A DNA stretch of 64,000 nucleotides from Candolleomyces eurysporus (Eukaryota > Basidiomycota > Agaricomycetes > Agaricales > Psathyrellaceae): assembly GCA_027579435.1 (NCBI GenBank), contig JANBPK010000807.1, positions 310,001 to 374,000 of the forward strand. The letters run 5' to 3'. Below the pieces are notes generated by a model. It saw only the letters and a list, made by a program, of their open reading frames with translations, was not told the origin of the DNA and made no database searches. Positions 10,666 through 19,786 of the stretch are shown in pieces (within the stretch, counting starts at the first letter, position 1; each line of letters starts with the position of its first letter). The translations under genes and the position numbers were made by a program.

Positions 10666-13455
10666 TCAACTTTGGTCCCAGGTCCATCCCTCCGCCGCCC
10701 ACTCGGGCATGTCTGTTTCGAATGCACCCAAACTCGTCGTATACTTCCTTGCGTGCAAAAAGATGTATAGTTTCTCCGGTTTAGGGTCCGGGTGCAGAGG
10801 TAAATAACACTCTGGGCAGTAGAGGTCATCACTCTGGACGAGAGAGTTGATATCCGCGGTGGGTTCCATCGAATTGATTTTGGAGATGATTTCTTGTTCG
10901 GTGTATTGAGGAAGAGGATCAGGTTTGGTTGTAATCGCCGTGTTCGAGTTTGTGGCAGGAGGAGGGACGTCTGTTCCTGCGAGAGGCGTAGCAATTGGAT
11001 TTGGAGTTGACGTGAGTGTTCCGGTTTCGGAACCGTCACCAATACCACCAATTACCGAGGAGGAAGGTGTAGCAGAATCCTCGCCGCCACAACCCCTGGG
11101 CGCTGTTGGTGGTGTCGATTCCCCGAGGGCACTGGCATCCGGATTCTCCGTATTTTTGGGATGGCTGCCCGCATTCGCATTTTTAGAACTGTTGTTTACA
11201 AAGGTGGCTTTACCACCCCTTTTACGGCGATTTTGCAAAGGCGGCGGAGTGACAATGAGACTGTGAGGGTTCAATGCGCCTTTAACCCTGAATACGACGT
11301 CTCGCCAACGGCTCCAGTCCTCGTCTTCGTCCTACATCGACAAGACATTGTTAGTTGAATCTTTTGGAGAAAACTTTATTGATTGGAGAAAGGGAGAAAA
11401 GAACTTCATTCAGTCGAGTCTAGACTGGACGAAGAGAGTGAAGGGAGAAAGATAGATCTCGGCGACAAAAACAAGCAAAGACGAAAATAGCGAATCAGCC
11501 ATGAATAGTAACATACCTTCATGTTTCGTAACCTTGTAATAACGCCCACTGCTTCTGCCGACAGCGGAACAGGCGATCCCATTCCAATATCTTCCCCTGT
11601 CTCCCTTGGAAGGAGTTTTGGCTTAGTTTTAGGTTCAGCTTCCCCATTGTTGGAAGTTAAACTGGGGGTATCATTGGTCAAAGACTGTCCAATGGAGGGG
11701 TTCTCGGGGTGTGCTGTGGTTTTGTGATTGCCGTTAACCCCGTTACCACCAAGAGGAAGAGAAGAGGGAGAATTGTTATCTTTTGCCAGAGATTCGGGAC
11801 TTCCATGTTCTTCTGTTAGAGCTTGGAGATGGGGAGGGGCGGTTGGAGCGGAGCGCTCATCGCTGGGAGTCGTGTCGACGCCTCCTTTGCCGCGGTTTTC
11901 GCCCTGAGGAATCGCACATGAAACAAGGTACGCCCGGCAAATTGGTTACACACGAAAACCACGAGAGAAGGGAAAATATGTCCGAGCACAGAAAAAGGGA
12001 GGGAAAAAGGCACTCACCCAAATCTTCTTGTCCGAATACACAGGGTCATTAGCAATAGGGTATCCCAGGTACTGTAGATGAACCCGCAGTTGATGAGCTA
12101 GAGTAGGAAGGAAGGATGATATGAACACAAGGGGATTCGGACCGTTGAATCAAGGCGACGTACAACGTCCTGTGTGGGGTTCACATTTTACGACACTCGT
12201 ATCGGTATTGTCGTCGTATCGAATAAGGTTAAATACCGTCTTTGCTGGCTAAAATCGTAGTTAAGATTAGTTTTGAAACAGATCTGTTATTTGGGACGAA
12301 AGACGGTAGAACGAGAAAGGATGCGGTGGACTTGGACGTACCTTTCCCTCTGGATGGACGATGTTTAGTCCCATCTGTCGGTCCACGGTCAATAAAGGCT
12401 GTTCGCAGATTAGTTCGCCCCTAGAAAAACGGAGAAAGCTAAATGGTGGCCGAGAAGCCAGAAGTAGAAAGGATGCTCACTCGGGGAACTTCCCTCTGAC
12501 GCGAGCGACGTATTCCTTCTTCACGGTGCCAGCAGTGAACTCCTCGGTCAGGAGCCTGGCTCGTTGAGGAGATAGTGGGATGATCATCAAGCCAGATGTG
12601 AGGCGGTCAAGCCTATTAGCAGCTAAGGCGAATATACGTTACTAGAGAGGACGAAATACGACAGCGTTGAAGAACGTACGGTATACTTTCTTGAACCCAA
12701 AGTCAGTTACAAGAATTTCAATTAGGGTATTCTTGAAGTATCGTCCCGAGGCATGGACAGGCTGTTCAAACCAATATATCAATCAAACGTCCGCTCGGGC
12801 ATCTGAAAAATAACGGACGAACGATGCTGCCCGGCTTGTCAACGACAATAAATTCCCGTTCCACGTCGTGGTATAGAACCTTTACTGGAGTGTTCGTCAC
12901 CGGCGGTTCATGACGGTGAACGACATTCCTACGAACACGAGTTCAAATGACAATTTAGCATGTCAATAAGTGGGACAGGACGACGCACTCTATCCGATCA
13001 CCGTCCCTCAATTTCGTCGTCGGACTCGCGACCTGTCCATTGACGGTCGTCACACCCGACTCTAAAGCATAGCGCTAAATCACATCAATTAACACATTCA
13101 AAGATATCAGCGAAACCGAGTCATCAACAACGGATGAAAATCGCACATAGTACTCCATAGACCGATCCCTAAACTCCGTCGACACAACCTCTAGAAGCTC
13201 TCTCCCAATCCACCTCATCTTCGTCATCGTTGTATACGGATACCAATACGGTGCAATCTTCTTGAGTCCCGGGGGTGCAGGAACCTCTTTGGCTTTCCAA
13301 TCATCAGGGTGCTGTGGTGTCATGAGTGTAGACTTGATCAAGTTGACGAGGTTATGCTTGAACTGGTCGTAGGCTGGGAGGTTCAGGAGTGGTATGTGAG
13401 CCTTCGTAGAACGGTTTATCTGGCTAAGGAGATTCGTCGGTGAGGGTACGGTCAT
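10666..13455 (-). CDS. PUS9: tRNA/RNA pseudouridine synthase of the RluA family (Pus9/RPUSD2 type)
   Basis: Converts uridine to pseudouridine, in yeast at position 32 of tRNAs (Pus9 mitochondrial, Rib2/Pus8 cytoplasmic). The N-terminus has [31 protein letters not shown], an S4-like region ([19 protein letters not shown]), then the catalytic core. Splicing at about 12700 rebuilds [17 protein letters not shown], with the catalytic Asp in RLD. Next comes the motif [21 protein letters not shown] long low-complexity insertion of roughly 250 residues separates this from the family's C-terminal [22 protein letters not shown], ending EGWTWDQS. Yeast Rib2 carries a C-terminal deaminase domain; no such domain is present here, so Pus9/RPUSD2 is preferred. 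The start is taken at 13455 (MTVPSP); a Met ten codons upstream at 13485 is possible. It has many short introns and shares a roughly 157-bp divergent promoter with the next gene. Confidence 0.9.
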
Positions 13456-13612
13456 GAAAACGAAAAAGAATGGAGAACTGAGCAAAGTGGAATCCGATCA
13501 ATTCTTTCCTTTTCGAGGAGTCCAACTGACTTGGCCGACAATCAAATCATTCCGAGTTCTGTTCTGTTCTGTTCCTCCATCCCCACCTCCTTCAATTTCT
13601 CAACGAGCCACG

Positions 13613-14365
13613 ATGAGCCACTCACCTTCCCCAGGACCTAGCAGCAACAATAATACCAGCGCCTCGGGGACGGCCAACCACAAGCATGCCCTCACAGCAG
13701 TCGAAAAGCAGCGCTCGCAACTCGAACGTCTGCTCAAGGACCCTTCGAAGCCAGCGTACATCCCCACAGCTCCCAAAGATAAAACAATTCGACCCCCAAG
13801 GGAGATGATGAAGAACGTGCAGGGGTCAAGTGCCGGTGCTGGTAGTGGAGAGTTTCACGTCTACAAAGCCGCGAGGCGGAGAGAGTACGAGCGGTTGAAG
13901 ATGTTGGAGGAAGCGTCGGAGAAGGTGTGTATCCGCATATCTGTTAAATTTCTATTCATGAGATACTCAACGGATGGGTCACAGGAAGCAGTTACCGCAG
14001 AGTTTGAAAGGAAACGCAAGGAAGCAGAAGACGCAGCAGAGGCCAAGACAGCCAAAAACCGGGCAAAGCGACAGAAAAAGAAGGAAAAGGCGAAAGCCAA
14101 GGGCAATAATAAAGACAAGGACGCGGGTTCAGGCGACGAAGGCAAAGCTTCAGCCAACACCGACTCGAGTGCACCACTGAAGAAGCGGAGGTTAGTCAAC
14201 GGTCAAGAACTGGTGTTCAAGAGACCGGGTGAGGAGAGCGGGGACGAAGACGATGATGAGGTAGCCATTGGACCGCAAGAACCACAGCAGGCGAATATCC
14301 CAGAACCAGAACCCGCACCGGCAGCTGTCGTAGAAACCAAAATCACGATTATTGAAGACGATTAG
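13613..14365 (+). CDS. PRKRIP1-like protein (DUF1168), spliceosome-associated
   Basis: Two exons, 13613-13924 and 13985-14365, encode 230 residues. The DUF1168 signature is clear: GSGEFHVYKAARRREYERLKMLEE joined across the intron to EAVTAEFERKRKEAEDAAEAK, then a Lys/Arg-rich helix (AKRQKKKEKAKAK). Human PRKRIP1 lies as a long helix in catalytic-step-II spliceosomes and also inhibits the kinase PKR; fungi have no PKR, so the splicing role is the likely one. The N-terminal 80 residues are disordered with an ALTAVEKQRSQLERLLKDPSKPAYIP segment shared by fungal homologues. The C-terminal third is acidic and Pro/Gln-rich, ending KITIIEDD. A downstream start was chosen because the open frame upstream of 13613 runs into the promoter shared with PUS9 and lacks family similarity. 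Confidence 0.9.
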   Translation: MSHSPSPGPSSNNNTSASGTANHKHALTAVEKQRSQLERLLKDPSKPAYIPTAPKDKTIRPPREMMKNVQGSSAGAGSGEFHVYKAARRREYERLKMLEEASEKVCIRISVKFLFMRYSTDGSQEAVTAEFERKRKEAEDAAEAKTAKNRAKRQKKKEKAKAKGNNKDKDAGSGDEGKASANTDSSAPLKKRRLVNGQELVFKRPGEESGDEDDDEVAIGPQEPQQANIPEPEPAPAAVVETKITIIEDD

Positions 14366-14511
14366 GCTTCTGGATCCACTCTGTATTACATATCCCCCCT
14401 GTAATGATACACTCACCGCTGTCATCTAGTTGACTGGTCTAATTTTCTGAAGTATGGATAGGGATAGACCACTCTTCTCTAAGATACTGTCCGGAGGATT
14501 ACATAGGTCTA

Positions 14512-15495
14512 TTAACTCTTTCCAGCAACCTTTCCACTGAACACCGTCAACAACGCGAAGCACCCATACAAAAGTCCTATTGGGTATGCGACGAGCAACC
14601 GTTGCTCTGTCAATTGGAGAACCGTGACGAAGATTCCAGAGGCGGCGTATGTACACCAAAGGATAGAGACGATGGTGACAACGTAGCCGAAGGTCCGACT
14701 GCGATGCAATACTTGTTAGTGAAACTGGGATAGAAGAGCGAGAAGTTGAGGGAGAGAAAGACATACTCGAGGTTGACCATGATGTTGATGGCGCTGACAC
14801 CAACCATGGGTAGAAGGCAGTAGCCAAGTACAGAAGCGGTTCTGTAGGCGTCGATTCCGCGCGCGGACATGAGGTTGAGGAGGGTGTAGATCGACGCTGC
14901 ACCGAGGAGTCCCACTCCGTAAATATAGCCAAAGTTTGGCTTACCAGACTACAATGAAAGAAACACATAACAGATAAGTGAGAGCGCCGCTACAAGCTGA
15001 AAAGAAATACGCACGAAGAGTAACGATATCCCAAAACACACGATGAAGATGAAAGGTCCAGCCAAATCCGCATCGTCCATAATTCGACTATCGACTTGCT
15101 GGAACGGGTTGAGCACAGTCAACGTCTTTGCCTGGATATGCGAAAAGTTTATTCCCAATTCTAACGACCACAGTCAGACCATAGACATTTAAAACAGGGT
15201 TACAGCGTCAATCCGTACCTTCAAGCAAAGGCGGCTCCCCTTCAAACCCACCCGTCCCAAACGCCGTCCACCAGCCACCCTGACTCTGAATACTCCCTCC
15301 GAACGACGGCGAATCTGATATACTCCCTTGCGGAGGTGCATGTCCGTCGAGACTTGGTCGAGAGCCGGGATACATGTAAGCATTCGGGTCGACCGCGCCT
15401 CCATAGAACTGCAGAGGCTCTACGGCGGGTTGCTGGTAGTACGATGGCTGTGACGAAGACGAAGCACCGTATGCGTTGGTCGAATCTTGCCACAT
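14512..15495 (-). CDS. YIP1: Yip1-family Rab GTPase-interacting Golgi membrane protein
   Basis: Multispan protein of ER-to-Golgi vesicles that binds prenylated Ypt/Rab GTPases and works with Yif1 and Yos1. The N-terminal cytosolic region (about residues 1-100) is Ser/Gln/Tyr-rich ([18 protein letters not shown]). It leads into the diagnostic [20 protein letters not shown], formed by splicing near 15160-15225, and [10 protein letters not shown]. Five hydrophobic segments follow: [66 protein letters not shown] and [18 protein letters not shown]. It ends GKVAGKS. This layout and length fit the Yip1/YIPF5 branch. It is divergent from NSA2 with about 163 bp between start codons, and convergent with the PRKRIP1-like gene. 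Confidence 0.93.
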
Positions 15496-15658
15496 CTTGA
15501 AGGTTGGACTTGGAGGTTTGGGGACACGCGATGGGTGAAGGTAGCCTTCTGCGCAAACACGTCAATGATGGCAGTGGATCAGTTTGGTCACGTGCGAAAG
15601 ATTTCAGTCCGCGACGTTCATTGGTCGGAGCCGCAAGGCCTCTTTTCGTTCTTCCGCC

Positions 15659-16739
15659 ATGGTGAGTCGCTTTTCAGCTGGGTTATGGAAGGCTTAAAGC
15701 TGAATTTATGTCTCTGGATAATAGCCCCAGGTAAATATTGAAGTTATACAGCTCTTTGGCTGTCGATTGACGCCCGTATCGCTAGAACGAGTATATCGAG
15801 GAGCACATCAAAAGGCATGGACGAAGGCTAGACTACTACGAGAAAAAGTGCGTTGCAATCCCCTACCTAACTTTCTCTCCACTTATGACTTCTATCCTAG
15901 ACGGAAACGTGAGGCCCGCGCAGCCCACCGTTCCTCCGCCAGAGCCCAAAAACTGTTCGGCATAAAGGCTAAACTCCTACACCAGAAACGCCATGCCGAG
16001 AAGGTGCAAATGAAAAAGACGTTGAAGGCTCACGACGAGCGGAACGTCAAGAAAGCCGACTCCGGTACCGTCCCCGATGGTGCCCTACCCACATTCTTGC
16101 TCGACCGTGAGGGTCAACGGGACGCCAAAGCCATCTCGAGTGCGATCAAGCAGAAGAGGAAGGACAAGGCTGCCAAGTATGCTGTACCTCTGCCGAAGGT
16201 TAGGGGTATTGCGGAGGACGAGATGTTCAAGGTGATGAAGACGGGCAAGAGTAAGAGCAAGTCGTGGAAGAGGATGGTGACCAAGGCGACGTTTGTTGGG
16301 GAGAGCTTTACTAGGAAACCTCCCAAGTTGGAGAGGTTTGTTAGACCTATGGCTTTGAGGTTCAAGAAGGCAAATGTTACGCATCGTGAGTAANTTTTTT
16401 ATCCCGTTAGAGCCCTGACCCTTTTTATTCACCGATGGTTCGTCGTGCGATAGCTGATCTAAAAGCAACGTTCCAACTACAAATCCTCGGCGTCAAGAAG
16501 AACCCTCAATCCCCCATCTACACCCAACTGGGAGTACTGACCAAGGGTACAATTATCGAAGTCAATGTGTCCGAGCTTGGTATGGTCACCACTGGAGGCA
16601 AGGTTGTTTTCGGAAAATACGCCCAGGTCACCAATAACCCTGAAAATGACGGTTGTATCAACGCTGTACTGCGTAAGTCCTCTATACACCCCCTGATTTA
16701 TGTTGATACTCAACTAGCTTGCTTTTTCCAGTTGTTTGA
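15659..16739 (+). CDS. NSA2: Ribosome biogenesis protein Nsa2 (60S, eS8-like fold)
   Basis: Nucleolar/nuclear assembly factor of pre-60S particles needed for 27S pre-rRNA processing. The model has six coding exons: ATG 15659-15661, a 6-nt microexon 15725-15730, 15786-15847, 15901-16385, 16454-16672 and 16732-16739. Together they give 260 residues, the same length as human NSA2 and one less than yeast. Splicing yields [20 protein letters not shown], then [35 protein letters not shown], the [25 protein letters not shown] block, and the C-terminal [20 protein letters not shown], ending INAVLLV. The intron at 16386-16453 contains an N (16394) that does not affect coding. Without the microexon the protein would begin MNEYIEE and lack the conserved Pro-Gln. 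Confidence 0.96.
15725..15730 (+). other. NSA2: 6-nt microexon of NSA2 (CCCCAG)
   Basis: The six bases are flanked by AATAG on the left and GTAAAT on the right, so they can be an exon between introns 15662-15724 (63 nt, GTGAGT donor) and 15731-15785 (55 nt, CGCTAG acceptor). The exon inserts Pro-Gln directly after the initiator Met, recreating the MPQN N-terminus conserved from yeast to human. Confidence 0.85.
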
Positions 16740-17023
16740 ATGGCTTATTACCCACTATTTCATGCCATTGCTGCTTTCTTTCATGACTATATCATGATTT
16801 ATGTATTCTTAGGTCTAAACTGTTGCATTCTTTTACCACTTCACTCTTTGAAGCTTTGCATCATAATAGTAGATTGTGATTACTGGGGGAGATAGCCACC
16901 TTGAAACAAAGACAGCTTGTTTCGAGTATGTATGAAGCGGCTAAGAGGAACCATCACCTGATTGATCACCTCCAAGCAAAGTTCAATCTCTCTGATCATT
17001 GCCGTGTCTACGCCTCCTCAAAA
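16740..17023. other. Intergenic, NSA2 to RMT2
   Basis: About 280 bases. No gene is seen; it is T-rich after the NSA2 stop and presumably holds the RMT2 promoter and leader. An in-frame open stretch runs upstream of the chosen RMT2 start but shows no family similarity. Confidence 0.4.
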
Positions 17024-18464
17024 ATGGCCTCCGTCGAACCAGATAATGTCGACGTCTCGATGGACGATGAAGATGTCGCCACCCTCCTAGGCGAAAACCT
17101 CGTCAACACTATCCTCGAAGGTGGATCTCTAGACTCCGTCAAAAAGCTCCTCGAAGATGGAGCACCTGTGTGGTACCAAAACGAAGCTGAAGGCACATCT
17201 CCGTTGCATGCTGCTGCATATGTGAGGAACCCGCAGCTTGTGAAGCTGTTGATTGAAAAGGGAGCTGTTTGGAATGCTGGTAGGTGAATTTTATGTCGAT
17301 CTATCGAGAGGATGATACTGAATGAGCGCGTTGGGCTGCAGTTGACTACCTGAAATTTACTGCAGGCGACATCGCACTATCTTTCAACGATTCAGAAGCC
17401 TATGTACTCATCCGAGACGCTGGGATCCGAGCAGGTTCGTTCAATGCTTAACCTCCAATGGATGGAAGAGTTTTCAAGTTGATGACCACGTCCAGACAGA
17501 ACTTCTACTGGGCATCCTCTCGTCTCAGGATAAAAATAAGAATCAGCTCGCGTCCACTGCCTCTAGCCTCGTCCTAAAGCAAGACGATGACACGGCCGCT
17601 GGGTCGACCGACGCGTTCCTTTCGTCCAAGTTGACGTACACGACGGACAAGTACGGTCAGAAAGTTTGTATGGTGAAAGTCCGTTCCGAGGAGGGGGTAG
17701 AGGAAGACGTGGGTGTGATGATGGGATGGGAGGAAGGTATTATGACGGAAACTGTCCGCAGATTTGCAGAGGACCATCCTGGTGCTGAGAACCTCACGAT
17801 TTTGAATGTGGGGTTCGGGTTGGGTATTGTGCGTATCTTTCTCTCATTCTCTTCTTCGTCTGACAAGTGTCTTTGGTTTTACGATCGTGTAGATCGACAC
17901 CCTCTTCCAGTCCCTAGCTCACCCACCAGCCCAACATGTCATCATCGAGCCTCACCCAGACGTCCTTCAGCACATGCGCGAGACGGGGTGGTATGATAAA
18001 CCGAACGTGACGATTCTCGAAGGCAAATGGCAGGACTTTGTGGCTAACCAGAAGCTTCTGAGCTTTGGTGGATTCGATATCGTCTATACGGATACGTTCT
18101 CTGAAGACTATAGTGCGCTCAAGAGCTTTTTTGAGGAGCTTCCTGATATTCTTTCTGGACCGCATGCTAGGTTCAGCTTTTTCCATGGGCTCGGGGCGAC
18201 GAGTAAGTGTAGACATTCCATACTCTCCTCTCGTGTATGATTTCCTGACCGAAATTTTCNTTTTTTTCATATCTAGACGCGCTTTTCTACGACGTCTATA
18301 CTTACATATCCGAACTACACCTTGCAGACATTGGGCTGGATGTGGAGTGGTCGGACGTGGACGTGATAATGGACGAAGATGTAGATCGTTGGGGAAAGAG
18401 CAGAGAATATTTCACTCTGCCTACGTACAGACTACCTATAGCCAAGATGAAAGCCTTAGCATAG
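17024..18464 (+). CDS. RMT2: Protein arginine N5-methyltransferase Rmt2 (ankyrin plus SAM-methyltransferase)
   Basis: Fungal/plant enzyme that methylates the delta nitrogen of arginine; the yeast substrate is ribosomal protein Rpl12. The N-terminal part has ankyrin-like repeats (SLDSVKKLLEDGAPVWYQNE, TSPLHAAAYVRNPQLVKLL, AGDIALSFNDSEAYVLIRDAG). The catalytic part has KLTYTTDKYGQKVCMVK, the substrate-loop segment VMMGWEEGIMTETVRRF, SAM motif I ILNVGFGLGI, the acidic motif HVIIEPHPDVLQHM, and FDIVYTDTFSEDYSALKSFF. It ends FTLPTYRLPIAKMKALA and TAG at 18462-18464. Several introns are present; the one at about 18204-18275 contains an N. The start Met at 17024 was preferred over upstream in-frame codons because the sequence before it is promoter-like. 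Confidence 0.94.
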
Positions 18465-18591
18465 ACCTCCATACTTGCCAACCCCACCTTTCTTTAGTCT
18501 TTACATATCTAATCAATTCCAGTGATGACCCTGATGATGGCGCTCAATTGCTCTTGCCCACCGCGGTTGATCATGTTCTCCCACTTTGCCA

Positions 18592-19403
18592 ATGACCATC
18601 AACAGCCTCTACATATTCGATAGGCGTGTAACACCCTTCCTTTTCCTCATTGCCCCAACAGTATCTAACATATCACCCTTCATTCTATAACAGACACTGC
18701 ACTTGTGTGTACTACCAAGACTGGCACCGCACCAGACGACCCAAACCAGCAACCGAAGCCGGCCTCCTCCCAGCAGTCTGCCAAGCCGTATCAGCCAATG
18801 GCCTAGACAACGCACAAGGCGGAGGAGGGGCGGGAGGAGCCCGATCGTCCACGCCGAACTTTAGCAGCCCGCGGAACACGCTTTCCTCGTCGACAGGAAC
18901 GGTCGTCGCCATCGGCGAGTCGTCCAACTTCAACCCCCCACCGCCGTCTCAAGTTGTAGCCAATGCGATGACGACGAGTACGGGACTGGCGTTTGATGAG
19001 GAAGCGAAGTTGGTTTACGGCGTGGTGTTGTCGTTGAGGAATATGATTAAGAAGATATCTGGGAGGTGAGCCGCGTATCTCCTGACATGCGTGCACGCCT
19101 AACTATCTTCTCAACCTCGATCACTTGCTTGCACACAGGGACGAGCAATTCACCAGTTATCGAACCTCCGCATACCGCATGCACCTATTCGAGACAGCCT
19201 CTGGGTACAAATTCGTCATGTTGACAGACCCAAAGACTGAAGGCATGCGAGCACAACTAAAGCGCATCTACGAAGGCCCTTTCCTCGAATTTGTCGTCCG
19301 CAACCCACTGGTGAAGATGGATTCTAGAGAACAGGGTGTCGATAATGATAATTTCCGCGCTGCCCTCGACCGTTTGGTGAGAGGCCTTCCTGTATTCTTG
19401 TAG
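18592..19403 (+). CDS. BET5: TRAPP complex subunit Bet5/TRAPPC1, longin-like, with an internal insertion
   Basis: Small subunit of the TRAPP Rab-GEF tethering complexes at the Golgi. The model uses exons 18592-18623, 18694-19065 and 19139-19403, giving 222 residues. It starts MTINSLYIFDR and joins to HCTCVYYQDWHRTRRP, matching the family's first strand and helix. After about 75 low-complexity Gly/Ser/Asn/Pro residues the fold resumes with EEAKLVYGVVLSLRNMIKKI, FTSYRTSAYRMHLFETASGY and IYEGPFLEFVVRNPLVKMD, and ends VRGLPVFL. Human TRAPPC1 has 145 residues, so the insertion explains the extra length. The first intron (18624-18693) has to start with GC to keep phase: the two nearby GT dinucleotides both put the second exon out of frame with this acceptor. 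The stop is convergent with FUN30. Confidence 0.92.
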
Positions 19404-19786
19404 CTGTAGCAAAATGGAAAGACATACCTTACCCTTGAAATCAAACTTAGTGTGCAGTCGTTTCAGCGGGGGTGGATGGATGACTTGAAATGCGAAAATA
19501 ACTATCAATATTCCACTCTCGACTACTATAGGCATATGGAGGGAAGTGCAAATAGGGTACCAGTAGAACGACACAAAAACGATAGCAGCACAAAAAGCAA
19601 AGCAAAATATGTAGGCAGAATGCAACGATAGCAAAGTTGTAAAAAACAGATATGTGTATGTCCGCGTCAACGTCTAATCATCATTCTCTACCACCACTAT
19701 ATCAGTCACCTCATAGATTCTTCGATATTCATTGTCGTTGTCCTCTAGTTGTATTCTTTCATTTGTCGCAGCAGCAGCTCGATTTT
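19404..19786. other. Convergent 3' region, BET5 and FUN30
   Basis: About 380 bases between convergent stop codons. No gene is seen; it contains A-rich and CAAAAAGCAAAGC-type stretches around 19585-19605. Presumably two 3' UTRs. Confidence 0.45.

Noticed and set aside
10666..11280. RIB2-type deaminase domain at the C-terminus of the pseudouridine synthase
   Set aside because: No zinc-binding deaminase signature (HAE and PCxxC) is present; the C-terminal [14 protein letters not shown] belongs to the Pus9/RPUSD2 tail.
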